A DNA stretch of 38,946 nt. Source: SpSt-77 sp049972045 (GTDB lineage Bacteria > Chloroflexota > Anaerolineae > B4-G1 > DUEL01). The position numbers were made by a program, and so were the translations under genes. Each line of letters starts with the position of its first letter. Position 1 is the stretch's first letter. This document shows, one piece after another, positions 15,810 to 21,427 of the stretch. The stretch is from NCBI GenBank assembly GCA_049972045.1, contig JBMFKS010000020.1, positions 1 to 38,946 of the forward strand, written 5' to 3'. The notes below the pieces were generated by a model. It had not been told where the DNA came from. It worked only from the letters and a program-made list of their open reading frames with translations, and did not search any database.

Positions 15810-16157
15810 ATGGCCTATCTGGTCGTTCTGGTCCTGGATAACCCTGACCAGTGCCCGGACGTGCTCCGGGCATGGGACGAGGCGGGCGCTCCCGGCGTGA
15901 CGATTGTGGAAAGCACCGGCCTGGCGCGCATACAGAAAGCCATCTGGGACGACCTGCCGCTCGTCCCCTCCATGCGGGACCTGCTGGGCGCACGGGAACT
16001 CCATCACCGCACCCTTTTCACCCTCGTCCAGGATGAGGCAACGGTGGACTGCGTCATTGCGGCAACCCAGCAAGTCATTGGGGACCTGAACACCCCCCAC
16101 ACGGGGATCCTCTTCGTCGTGCCGGTGATCCGTGTCCTGGGGCTGGAGCGCAAATAA
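15810..16157 (+). CDS. PII-like small regulatory protein
   Basis: A 115-residue protein with an alternating beta-alpha pattern like the ferredoxin-like fold of PII and CutA-type proteins: MAYLVVLVLDNPDQCPDVLRAW, GVTIVESTGLARIQ, RTLFTLVQDEATVDCVIAATQQVIG and ILFVVPVIRVLGL. PII relatives form trimers that bind nucleotides and gate transporters. It directly follows the CPA2 antiporter, which lacks its own regulatory domain. ATG 15810 is preferred because AGGAGG is 7 bases upstream. The ATG at 15804 would be too close. The fold assignment is by pattern, and the effector is unknown. Confidence 0.65.
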   Translation: MAYLVVLVLDNPDQCPDVLRAWDEAGAPGVTIVESTGLARIQKAIWDDLPLVPSMRDLLGARELHHRTLFTLVQDEATVDCVIAATQQVIGDLNTPHTGILFVVPVIRVLGLERK

Positions 16158-16161
16158 GCGG

Positions 16162-16190
16162 TTGACAAAAAGCCCCAATTGGAGTATACT
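16162..16190 (+). promoter_or_regulatory. Sigma-70 promoter upstream of tRNA cluster (distal)
   Basis: TTGACA (16162-16167) and TATACT (16185-16190) with a 17-base spacer. It starts 4 bases after the PII-like stop and can transcribe the tRNA and ribosomal-protein region. Confidence 0.75.
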
Positions 16191-16205
16191 AACAGCCAGT
16201 GGGAC

Positions 16206-16233
16206 TTGACCCTGTTGAGGGGTGTGGTATAAT
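16206..16233 (+). promoter_or_regulatory. Sigma-70 promoter upstream of tRNA cluster (proximal)
   Basis: TTGACC (16206-16211) and TATAAT (16228-16233) with a 16-base spacer. The first tRNA base is at 16240, so transcription should begin at or next to the mature 5' end. Confidence 0.75.
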
Positions 16234-16239
16234 TTCTCT

Positions 16240-16312
16240 GCCGGCGTAGCTCAATCGGCAGAGCATCCGCCTTGTAAGCGGAAGTGTGCGGGTTCAAGTC
16301 CCGCCGTCGGCT
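16240..16312 (+). tRNA. tRNA-Thr (anticodon TGT)
   Basis: A complete cloverleaf. The acceptor GCCGGCG pairs with CGTCGGC (one G-U). The D arm is GCTC/GAGC, the anticodon stem TCCGC/GCGGA has loop CTTGTAA, and the T arm is GCGGG/CCCGC with TTCAAGT. The discriminator is T, and CCA is not encoded. Confidence 0.95.
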
Positions 16313-16316
16313 TGAT

Positions 16317-16398
16317 GGGTCGGTGGCCCGAGCGGCAAAGGGGGCGGACTGTAAATCCGCTGGCTCAGCCTTCGCAGGTTCGAGTCCTGCCCGGCCCA
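16317..16398 (+). tRNA. tRNA-Tyr (anticodon GTA)
   Basis: The acceptor GGGTCGG pairs with CCGGCCC. The anticodon loop ACTGTAAAT contains GTA. A long class II variable arm (TGGCTCAGCCTTC region) precedes the T arm GCAGG/CCTGC. CCA is not encoded. It starts 4 bases after tRNA-Thr. Confidence 0.95.
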
Positions 16399-16404
16399 CT
16401 GTGG

Positions 16405-16477
16405 GCCCACGTAGCTCAATCGGCAGAGCACACCCTTGGTAAGGGTGTGGCTATGGGTTCGATTCCCATCGTGGGCT
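16405..16477 (+). tRNA. tRNA-Thr (anticodon GGT)
   Basis: The acceptor GCCCACG pairs with CGTGGGC (one G-U). The anticodon stem CACCC/GGGTG has loop TTGGTAA giving GGT. The T arm is ATGGG/CCCAT. CCA is not encoded. The Thr-Tyr-Thr order is that found upstream of tuf/secE in many bacteria. Confidence 0.95.
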
Positions 16478-16507
16478 CCTTTCCCGCATTCTCACTCCGG
16501 CGGTTAG

Positions 16508-16744
16508 ATGGAATCGTTTGAGATCATCGGCGAGATTACGGGCATTGAAACCATCGCCGTCGGAAATGGGATGCGGGAAATCGCGCGGCTGCGCAAACAA
16601 TATGGCCCAGGTCGCTGGCGTAAACTCAAAGGAATTGCGACTGTCCATCTGATAAACTGCAGGGTGCGCCGCGCGGAACTTCACTGGTATGAGGCGCACG
16701 GAATTGGCAGGAAGGAAATTAATCGGAAGCGCTATCTGGATTAA
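16508..16744 (+). CDS. Small conserved-looking protein, unknown (first of a pair)
   Basis: A 78-residue basic protein of unknown function. It reads MESFEIIGEI...TIAVGNGMREIARLRKQYG and ends with LHWYEAHGIGRKEI...KRYLD. From memory, similar short proteins occur in cyanobacteria and Chloroflexota. This could not be checked here. It begins 30 bases after tRNA-Thr(GGT), in the place where tuf usually lies. The next small gene follows 3 bases after its stop, so the two form a unit. Its high charge and size would suit an RNA-binding or toxin/antitoxin-type protein, but no known motif is visible. Confidence 0.6.
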   Translation: MESFEIIGEITGIETIAVGNGMREIARLRKQYGPGRWRKLKGIATVHLINCRVRRAELHWYEAHGIGRKEINRKRYLD

Positions 16745-16747
16745 GGG

Positions 16748-16987
16748 ATGAGACCTCGTTTTGCAATATGTATTAACAACTCGGAGTACCCGGCCTCCCT
16801 GGAGTTGCACAAAATCTACAGGGTTTTGCCAGATGAGGAGGCGGAGGGGGATGGCGATTTGCGTATCGTAGATGAAACAGGGGAGGATTACCTGTACCCT
16901 GCTTCATGGTTTGTCCTGATTGAGGTGGCTGAAGCAGCAGAGCCTGCACTGGTGAATTCATTTGGGTATTACCCTGAATCTGCTTGA
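16748..16987 (+). CDS. Small acidic protein, unknown (second of a pair)
   Basis: A 79-residue acidic protein of unknown function. It reads MRPRFAICINNSEYPASLELHKIY, then VLPDEEAEGDGDLRIVDETGEDYLYPASWFVLIEV, a pattern suggesting a small SH3-like beta barrel. It starts 3 bases after the basic partner, and AAGGG directly precedes the ATG. An acidic product encoded after a basic one fits a complex or an antitoxin-toxin pair. This is speculation from charge and order only. AT content is higher than in neighbouring genes, which may point to acquisition. Confidence 0.6.
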   Translation: MRPRFAICINNSEYPASLELHKIYRVLPDEEAEGDGDLRIVDETGEDYLYPASWFVLIEVAEAAEPALVNSFGYYPESA

Positions 16988-17021
16988 TGGCTTTCAGGCA
17001 ATCTGAACTTCGGGGATTTCT

Positions 17022-17192
17022 ATGGCAAAGAAGGCAAAGGCGATTCGGTTGACGATTACTCTGGCGTGCACAGAGTGTAAAGAACAGAATTACACCACCG
17101 AGAAGAATCGGCGGAACGATCCATCGCGGCTGGAACTGCGCAAGTATTGCCCGCGCTGCCACAAACATACGCTCCATCGGGAAACCAAGTAG
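17022..17192 (+). CDS. rpmG: 50S ribosomal protein L33
   Basis: A 56-residue ribosomal protein L33 of the large subunit. The zinc-binding form is seen, with C16-x2-C19 (ACTEC) and C43-x2-C46 (CPRC). MAKKAKAIRLTITLACTEC and YTTEKNRRNDPSRLELRKYC are typical. A weak GGGG lies before the ATG. Placement just before tRNA-Trp and secE is the common bacterial order. Confidence 0.95.
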   Translation: MAKKAKAIRLTITLACTECKEQNYTTEKNRRNDPSRLELRKYCPRCHKHTLHRETK

Positions 17193-17237
17193 GCGCAGGC
17201 CTGGTGCCTGCCCGTGGGGTCTTTCATCCGTTCCCGC

Positions 17238-17311
17238 AGGGGGTTAGCTCAATAAGGCAGAGCAGCGGTCTCCAAAACCGCAGGCTGCGGGTTCAAGTCC
17301 CGCACCCCCTG
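17238..17311 (+). tRNA. tRNA-Trp (anticodon CCA)
   Basis: The acceptor AGGGGGT pairs with ACCCCCT. The anticodon stem GCGGT/ACCGC has loop CTCCAAA giving CCA. The T arm is GCGGG/CCCGC with TTCAAGT, and the discriminator is G. It lies between rpmG and secE as in many bacteria. Confidence 0.96.
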
Positions 17312-17320
17312 CCTGTGGGC

Positions 17321-17356
17321 TTTCAAGACACCGCCTAAACCGGCGGTGTCTTGAAA
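17321..17356 (+). terminator. Perfect hairpin after tRNA-Trp
   Basis: TTTCAAGACACCGCC and its exact complement enclose a TAAACC loop, giving a 15-bp stem 10 bases after the tRNA. There is no T-run, so termination may be partial, or the stem may be a processing site. Confidence 0.45.
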
Positions 17357-17420
17357 TGTTAGGCAGATGGAGCGCAAGATTTGTCTTACGCTACGAGTTT
17401 CTGGATAGGGCAGCAGTAAC

Positions 17421-17550
17421 TGCTTCCCCCTCCCGAGGAGGGAGAAAAGGGGGGTTGGGTGGCGGCGGCTTCGCCGCCGCCCCCAAACCCCTCTTTTTCC
17501 CCCTTCTCCCTCGCTTCGGGGGAGAAGGAGGGCAAGGGGGGTGAGGGGGT
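17421..17550. repeat. Chain of GC-rich hairpins between tRNA-Trp and secE
   Basis: This 322-base space contains no gene. It holds CCCTCC/GGAGGG around 17428-17442. A long imperfect palindrome at about 17440-17503 is centred on GGCGGCGGC-TTC-GCCGCCGCC. A third stem, CTTCTCCC/GGGGAGAAG, lies at 17503-17528. Related CTCCCC...GCTTCG...GGGGAG blocks occur at 33865-33893 and, more loosely, at 20047-20098. Confidence 0.65.
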
Positions 17551-17633
17551 CAAAATGGGCCCGCCAAGCGAAGAGGGCGGGTCGTTACGGGCAGCACAGG
17601 CCGCAAGCAGATGACGCCGGAGGATAGTTCACG

Positions 17634-17909
17634 GTGAAGAAAGAAAACGCACTGCTCCGCTATTTCCGGGAGACCCGGGTGGAGGTCAAACGGGTCCGCT
17701 GGCCGACCCGGGAGGAAACATTGCGGTTGACCCGGATTGTCCTGGTGGTCACCGTCACGATGGCCCTTTTCCTCTGGCTGATGGACGTTCTCTTCTCCTG
17801 GTGGCTGCGGGGCATCATAGAGAACGACCCCTGGCGGATCGCGATAGGCCTGGCGGTCCTGGTGGCCGGCATCGTCGTCGGGGTCATCCTGGGGCGGCAG
17901 CAGGAGTAG
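17634..17909 (+). CDS. secE: Preprotein translocase subunit SecE
   Basis: A 91-residue SecE, the small subunit that clamps the SecY channel in the inner membrane. The amphipathic motif FRETRVEVKRVRWPTREETL (11-30) and the following helix (about 34-58, ending LFSWWLRGII) are standard. Unusually, a second hydrophobic segment (68-87, WRIAIGLAVLVAGIVVGVIL) extends the C-terminus. Most single-helix SecE proteins end before this. Translation starts at GTG with GGAGGA 9 bases upstream. The TAG stop takes its TA from the target site and its G from the MITE-like element that follows. Confidence 0.93.
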   Translation: MKKENALLRYFRETRVEVKRVRWPTREETLRLTRIVLVVTVTMALFLWLMDVLFSWWLRGIIENDPWRIAIGLAVLVAGIVVGVILGRQQE

Positions 17910-18046
17910 TGGTTTGTCAACGGCACTTTTGTGGGTCTTTGCGCCCGCCAGTAGGGCAACTGCTCACAGTTGCCCTACTGGTGGCCTGCATGGGCCCCTG
18001 GCCGCGTCGGCAATTCGGACCCATAAGTATAAACTTGACTAACCAG
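17909..18046. mobile_element. MITE-like element, copy 2, between secE and nusG
   Basis: A 138-bp element, inverted relative to copy 1 at 4150-4265 and flanked by TA (17907-17908 and 18047-18048). Its ends read TGGTTTGTCAA and, on the other strand, TGGTTAGTCAA. It carries a perfect central stem (CCAGTAGGGCAACTG, loop CTCA) and about 20 extra bases absent from copy 1. The element separates two genes that are normally co-transcribed. Confidence 0.72.
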
Positions 18047-18071
18047 TAGCCGGGCGGAAAGGTCAAGAGGG

Positions 18072-18782
18072 ATGGACCCGCTGGAGACTCTGGAACAGGA
18101 CGCGGGGGAGCAGGAGGGAACGGAAGTTTTGGGGCCTGCCCGGCCTTCCGGGCCGCGCGGGTCTGCTGGGGCTTCCGCGCCAGATGAGGATTGGCCGGAT
18201 CCATCCGCCGGCGCCGGCCGGACGGGCACTCCGTCTGACCCGACTGCCGAGCCGACGGATGAGCGGGCCTGGTACGTCATCCATTGCTACTCCGGCTACG
18301 AGAACAAGGTCAAGCGTAACCTGGAGCAGCGCATTGAGACGATGCGCATGCAGGATAAAATCTTCCAGGTGGTGATTCCGACCGAGGAAGAGATTGAGGT
18401 CAAGGACGGTAAGCGACGCACGGTGGAGCGCCGGGTGTTCCCCGGGTATGTCCTGGTACAGATGATTCTGGATGATGAGTCCTGGTCGGTGGTCCGCAAC
18501 ACCCCTGGGGTGACCGGATTTGTGGGGATGGGCAACCGTCCGACGCCGCTGCGCCCGGAGGAGGTGCAGGCGATTATGAAGCGGATGGAGGCCGAGGCCC
18601 CCCGGGTCAAGGTGACCTACAAGGCCGGCCAGAAAGTGCGCATCATAGATGGCCCGTTCCGCGATTTCATCGGCGTGGTGGATACGATTGACGAAGAGCG
18701 GACCAAGGTGCGGGTCCTGGTCTCCTTCTTCGGGCGGGATACGCCGGTGGAACTGGACTTCCTGCAGGTGGAGCGGGTATAG
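18072..18782 (+). CDS. nusG: Transcription termination/antitermination protein NusG
   Basis: A 236-residue NusG, which binds RNA polymerase and links it to Rho or the ribosome. The NGN domain starts near residue 66 (AWYVIHCYSGYENKVKRNLEQR) and contains RRVFPGYVLVQM and VRNTPGVTGFVG. The KOW domain (GQKVRIIDGPFRDFIGVV) is at the C-terminus. The first 65 residues are an extra, low-complexity Pro/Gly/Ala/Glu tail not found in most NusG proteins. Because the MITE ends 25 bases before the ATG, a later start was considered. The frame has no Met between the ATG and the NGN domain, so the long form is kept. Confidence 0.95.
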   Translation: MDPLETLEQDAGEQEGTEVLGPARPSGPRGSAGASAPDEDWPDPSAGAGRTGTPSDPTAEPTDERAWYVIHCYSGYENKVKRNLEQRIETMRMQDKIFQVVIPTEEEIEVKDGKRRTVERRVFPGYVLVQMILDDESWSVVRNTPGVTGFVGMGNRPTPLRPEEVQAIMKRMEAEAPRVKVTYKAGQKVRIIDGPFRDFIGVVDTIDEERTKVRVLVSFFGRDTPVELDFLQVERV

Positions 18783-18817
18783 CGGATTACAGATTGCCGA
18801 TTGATGGGAGATCGCAG

Positions 18818-19240
18818 ATGAAGAAAATCAAAGCGGTGGTGAAGTTACAGATTGAGGCCGGGAAGGCGAACCCGGCGCCGCCGGTGGGGCCGGCGCTGGC
18901 CCAGCACGGCATCAACCTGATGCAGTTCTGCAAGGAATATAACGCCCGCACTGCCTCTATGGCGGGCAACATTGTCCCGGCGGAAGTCACCATTTATCAG
19001 GACGGGTCGTTCACTTTTGTGCTGAAGACGCCACCCACGCCGGACCTTCTCCGTAAGGCCGCCGGGGTGGAGAAGGGCTCATCGGAGCCGAACCGCAGTA
19101 AGGTGGGGCGGATCACCCGCGCGCAGTTGCGGGAGATCGCTCAACTCAAGATGCGGGACCTGAACGCCGTGGACCTGGAGGGCGCGATGCGCCAGATTGA
19201 GGGGACGGCGCGCAGTATGGGGATTGAGGTTGTGGATTAA
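18818..19240 (+). CDS. rplK: 50S ribosomal protein L11
   Basis: A 140-residue L11, which binds 23S rRNA at the GTPase-associated centre. The start MKKIKAVVKLQIEAGKANPAPPVGPALAQHGINLMQFC is diagnostic, and the C-terminal rRNA-binding domain (KTPPTPDLLRKAAG...GRITRAQLREIA) is complete. The ATG at 18818 with GGGAG upstream gives normal length. An in-frame start at 18794 would add only repeat-like residues. Confidence 0.97.
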   Translation: MKKIKAVVKLQIEAGKANPAPPVGPALAQHGINLMQFCKEYNARTASMAGNIVPAEVTIYQDGSFTFVLKTPPTPDLLRKAAGVEKGSSEPNRSKVGRITRAQLREIAQLKMRDLNAVDLEGAMRQIEGTARSMGIEVVD

Positions 19241-19288
19241 CCGCCCGGGTGGGAGGGCAACGCCCGTTATTCACCACAAGGAGGTACA

Positions 19289-20005
19289 ATGCCCAAGCGA
19301 GGAAAGAAGTATCTGGAAGCACGGAAAAAGGTGGACCGCAATCGCCTGTATTCGCCTCAGGAGGCGGTCCAACTGGTCAAAGAGACCTCGTACGCCAACT
19401 TTGACGCTTCGGTGGACGTCCACATCCGGTTGGGGGTGGACCCCCGCCACGCCGACCAGCAGGTGCGGGGGGTGGTCCTGCTCCCCCACGGCCTGGGCAA
19501 GACGGTGCGGGTGCTGGTCTTCGCGGCCGGCGACGCCGCCCGCATCGCCGAGGCCGCCGGCGCGGATTATATCATCTCCGACGACGAGGGGATCAAGAAG
19601 ATTCAGGACGGCTGGATGGATTTTGACGTCGCCATCGCGGTGCCGGACATGATGGGGAAGGTGGGCCGCCTGGGCCGCATCCTGGGCCCGCGCGGCCTGA
19701 TGCCCAACCCCAAGACCGGCACAGTGGTCCCGCCGGAGGACCTGCCCCGGGTGATTTCCGAGGCGAAGGCCGGCCGCGCCGAGTTCCGCGTGGATAAGAC
19801 CGCCAACCTGCATATCCCCATTGGCCGGGTCAGTTTCTCCAACCAGGCGCTTCTGGAGAACTGGGCGGCCGCAATGGACGCGGTCAAAAAGGCCCGCCCC
19901 ACCGCCGCCAAAGGCACCTACATCCGCAAGGTGACCCTGGCATCCTCTATGGGGCCGGGGATCAAGGTAGACCCGGTGGCCGCGCAGGCGCTGGAGGCGG
20001 CATAG
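19289..20005 (+). CDS. rplA: 50S ribosomal protein L1
   Basis: A 238-residue L1, protein of the L1 stalk and in many bacteria an autogenous translational repressor of the L11-L1 mRNA. MPKRGKKYLEARKKVDR, GLGKTVRVLVFA, GRLGRILGPRGLMPNPKTGTV and a complete C-terminus are seen. GGAGG lies 5 bases before ATG. It is followed by a 389-base space with repeats and the L10 leader. Confidence 0.97.
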   Translation: MPKRGKKYLEARKKVDRNRLYSPQEAVQLVKETSYANFDASVDVHIRLGVDPRHADQQVRGVVLLPHGLGKTVRVLVFAAGDAARIAEAAGADYIISDDEGIKKIQDGWMDFDVAIAVPDMMGKVGRLGRILGPRGLMPNPKTGTVVPPEDLPRVISEAKAGRAEFRVDKTANLHIPIGRVSFSNQALLENWAAAMDAVKKARPTAAKGTYIRKVTLASSMGPGIKVDPVAAQALEAA

Positions 20006-20012
20006 CAGATTG

Positions 20013-20195
20013 GTAACTGCCTACCCTCCAGGCGGCAGGCCCATTTTGACCTCCCCAAACCCCCAAGAGAGGGGAGGGGGCTGGAGGGAGGGGTGAGGTA
20101 GGTAGTTACGCAGATTGTAGATTGCGATTCGCGATCAGCGATATGCGATAAAGCGATACGCGATACACGATACACGATACGCGATACGCGATAAG
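20013..20195. repeat. Repeat-filled spacer: inverted pair plus CGATACGCGATAC tandem repeats
   Basis: An imperfect inverted pair, GTAACTGCCTACC (20013) and GGTAGGTAGTTAC (20097), encloses CCTCCCCAAACCCCC and GGGGAGGGGG blocks. From about 20112 to 20195 follow degenerate tandem units of CGATACGCGATACACGATAC. Similar short CGATT/GATACGC strings occur in other gaps. No gene is seen. Confidence 0.65.
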
Positions 20196-20201
20196 TGAGC
20201 A

Positions 20202-20345
20202 AAGCCGAAGACAGCAGGCGCGCCGAGGGGCGCTGAAAGTTGCCTGCCGAGGCTGGAGAGAGGGTCCGTTCCCTCATCGGGCGATGGGTCTTCCATACCG
20301 GATGAGGCAGACTCCCCCGCGTCGGCTGGCGCGGGGGATTTTTTT
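20202..20345 (+). ncRNA. Ribosomal protein L10 leader (autoregulatory RNA)
   Basis: The space before rplJ contains the conserved L10(L12)4-binding leader. AGCCGAAGACAGCAGGCGC is followed by CGCTGAAAGTTGCCTGCCGA and GGCTGGAG. In Rfam terms this is the L10 leader family. It is followed by an intrinsic terminator, so excess L10/L12 complex should promote premature termination. Its presence fits the immediately following rplJ-rplL pair. Confidence 0.85.
20313..20345 (+). terminator. Attenuator terminator of the L10 leader
   Basis: TCCCCCGCG and CGCGGGGGA form a 9-bp stem with an 8-base loop, followed by seven T. It lies about 50 bases before rplJ and is the expected expression platform of the leader. 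Confidence 0.85.
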
Positions 20346-20394
20346 ATACGGAATGCGTAATACGTGAAACGCGAACGGAAGGAGGTGATGTCGG

Positions 20395-20940
20395 GTGGCC
20401 ATAACGAGAGCCCAAAAAGCGGAGCGGGTGGAGCAGTATCTGGAGCGCCTGCAGAAGAGCCAGGGGCTTATCCTGACCGACTATCGGGGCCTGCGGGTAT
20501 CGGAGATAGAGGAACTGCGCCGGTCGCTGCGAGGTGCCCAGGCGACATACCAGGTGGTCAAGAACCGCCTGCTGCTGCTGGCCCTGCGGCAGATGGGGCT
20601 GAGCATGCCGCAGGAATGGCTGGAGGGCCCGGTGGCAGTGGCGTTCTGCCACGGCGAGATGCCCGCTGCGGCGAAGGTGATCCAGGATTTCGCGAAAGGG
20701 CATGAGCAATTCGCCGTCAAGGGCGGCCTGGTGGGTAAGACGCCGATTACGGCCCCACAGGTTGCCGCACTGGCCAGTCTCCCGCCTCGGGAGGTCGTGT
20801 TGGCCCAGGTCCTGGGCACGGTGAACGCGCCGGCCTCGCGGGTGGTCGGGGTCGTCGCCAGCGGAATCCGGCAGGTGCTGAATGTGCTGCAGGCGTATGT
20901 GGATAAACTGGAGGGGAAGACGGCCCCCCAGGTAGCCTGA
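20395..20940 (+). CDS. rplJ: 50S ribosomal protein L10
   Basis: A 181-residue L10, the base of the L7/L12 stalk. Seen are LILTDYRGLRVSEIEELRR, YQVVKNRLLLLAL, LEGPVAVAFCHGE and the C-terminal helix that carries L12 dimers. Translation starts at GTG. The ribosome site AAGGAGGTGAT is a full 11-base match to the usual 16S rRNA 3' end, nine bases upstream of the start. An L10 leader with attenuator precedes it. Confidence 0.96.
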   Translation: MAITRAQKAERVEQYLERLQKSQGLILTDYRGLRVSEIEELRRSLRGAQATYQVVKNRLLLLALRQMGLSMPQEWLEGPVAVAFCHGEMPAAAKVIQDFAKGHEQFAVKGGLVGKTPITAPQVAALASLPPREVVLAQVLGTVNAPASRVVGVVASGIRQVLNVLQAYVDKLEGKTAPQVA

Positions 20941-20975
20941 AACGTGAAACGTAAAACGTGAAAGGGAGGGAAAGA

Positions 20976-21359
20976 ATGGCCGATTTGCAGAAACTGGTGG
21001 AGGAAATCAGTCAACTGACGCTTCTGGAAGCCGCCGAACTGGTGAAGATGCTGGAGGAGAAACTGGGCGTAACGGCCGCTGCACCGGTGGCTGTGGCTGC
21101 GATGCCCGCCGCCGCGGCTGCTGCTCCCGCCGAGCCGGCGGAGGAGAAGACCGAGTTCACCGTCGTGCTTAAAGAGGTCGGCGAGAAGAAGATTGAGGTC
21201 ATCAAAGTGGTGCGGAAACTGACTAACCTGGGCCTCAAGGAAGCCAAGGACCTGGTGGAGAGCGCGCCGGCGACGGTGCTGGAAGCCGTCCCGAAGGAAG
21301 CAGCGGAGAGCGCCAAGGCGGAACTGGAAGCGGTCGGCGCCAAAGTGGAGATCAAATAG
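20976..21359 (+). CDS. rplL: 50S ribosomal protein L7/L12
   Basis: A 127-residue L12 stalk protein that recruits translational GTPases. The N-terminal dimerisation part (VEEISQLTLLEAAELVKMLEEKLGV), an Ala/Pro hinge and the C-terminal domain (EKTEFTVVLKEVG, KVVRKLTNLGLKEAKDLVE) are all present. GGGAGGG lies 7 bases before ATG 20976. The gap to rplJ is made of AACGTGAAACGT units. The usual rpoB gene does not follow. Instead a palindromic repeat and convergent genes are found. Confidence 0.97.
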   Translation: MADLQKLVEEISQLTLLEAAELVKMLEEKLGVTAAAPVAVAAMPAAAAAAPAEPAEEKTEFTVVLKEVGEKKIEVIKVVRKLTNLGLKEAKDLVESAPATVLEAVPKEAAESAKAELEAVGAKVEIK

Positions 21360-21371
21360 TCCCGCTTGGGT

Positions 21372-21418
21372 CACCGTAGAGGACGCAGAGAGCGCACGCT
21401 CTCTGCGCCTCTGCGGTG
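21372..21418. repeat. Palindrome of the ACCGCAGAG family after rplL
   Basis: CACCGTAGAGGACGCAGAG and CTCTGCGCCTCTGCGGTG are inverted, with a perfect 11-bp core CGCAGAGAGCG/CGCTCTCTGCG. It sits between the convergent rplL and flavodoxin-SCP2 genes and could stop transcription from both sides. Related elements are at 27831-27887 and 32148-32217. Confidence 0.7.
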
Positions 21419-21427
21419 GGCGGAACA

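Noticed and set aside
20112..20195. Tandem CGATACGCGATAC units as a replication origin or iteron array
   Set aside because: Units are degenerate, there is no dnaA/rep gene or DnaA-box pattern, and similar scraps occur in unrelated gaps.
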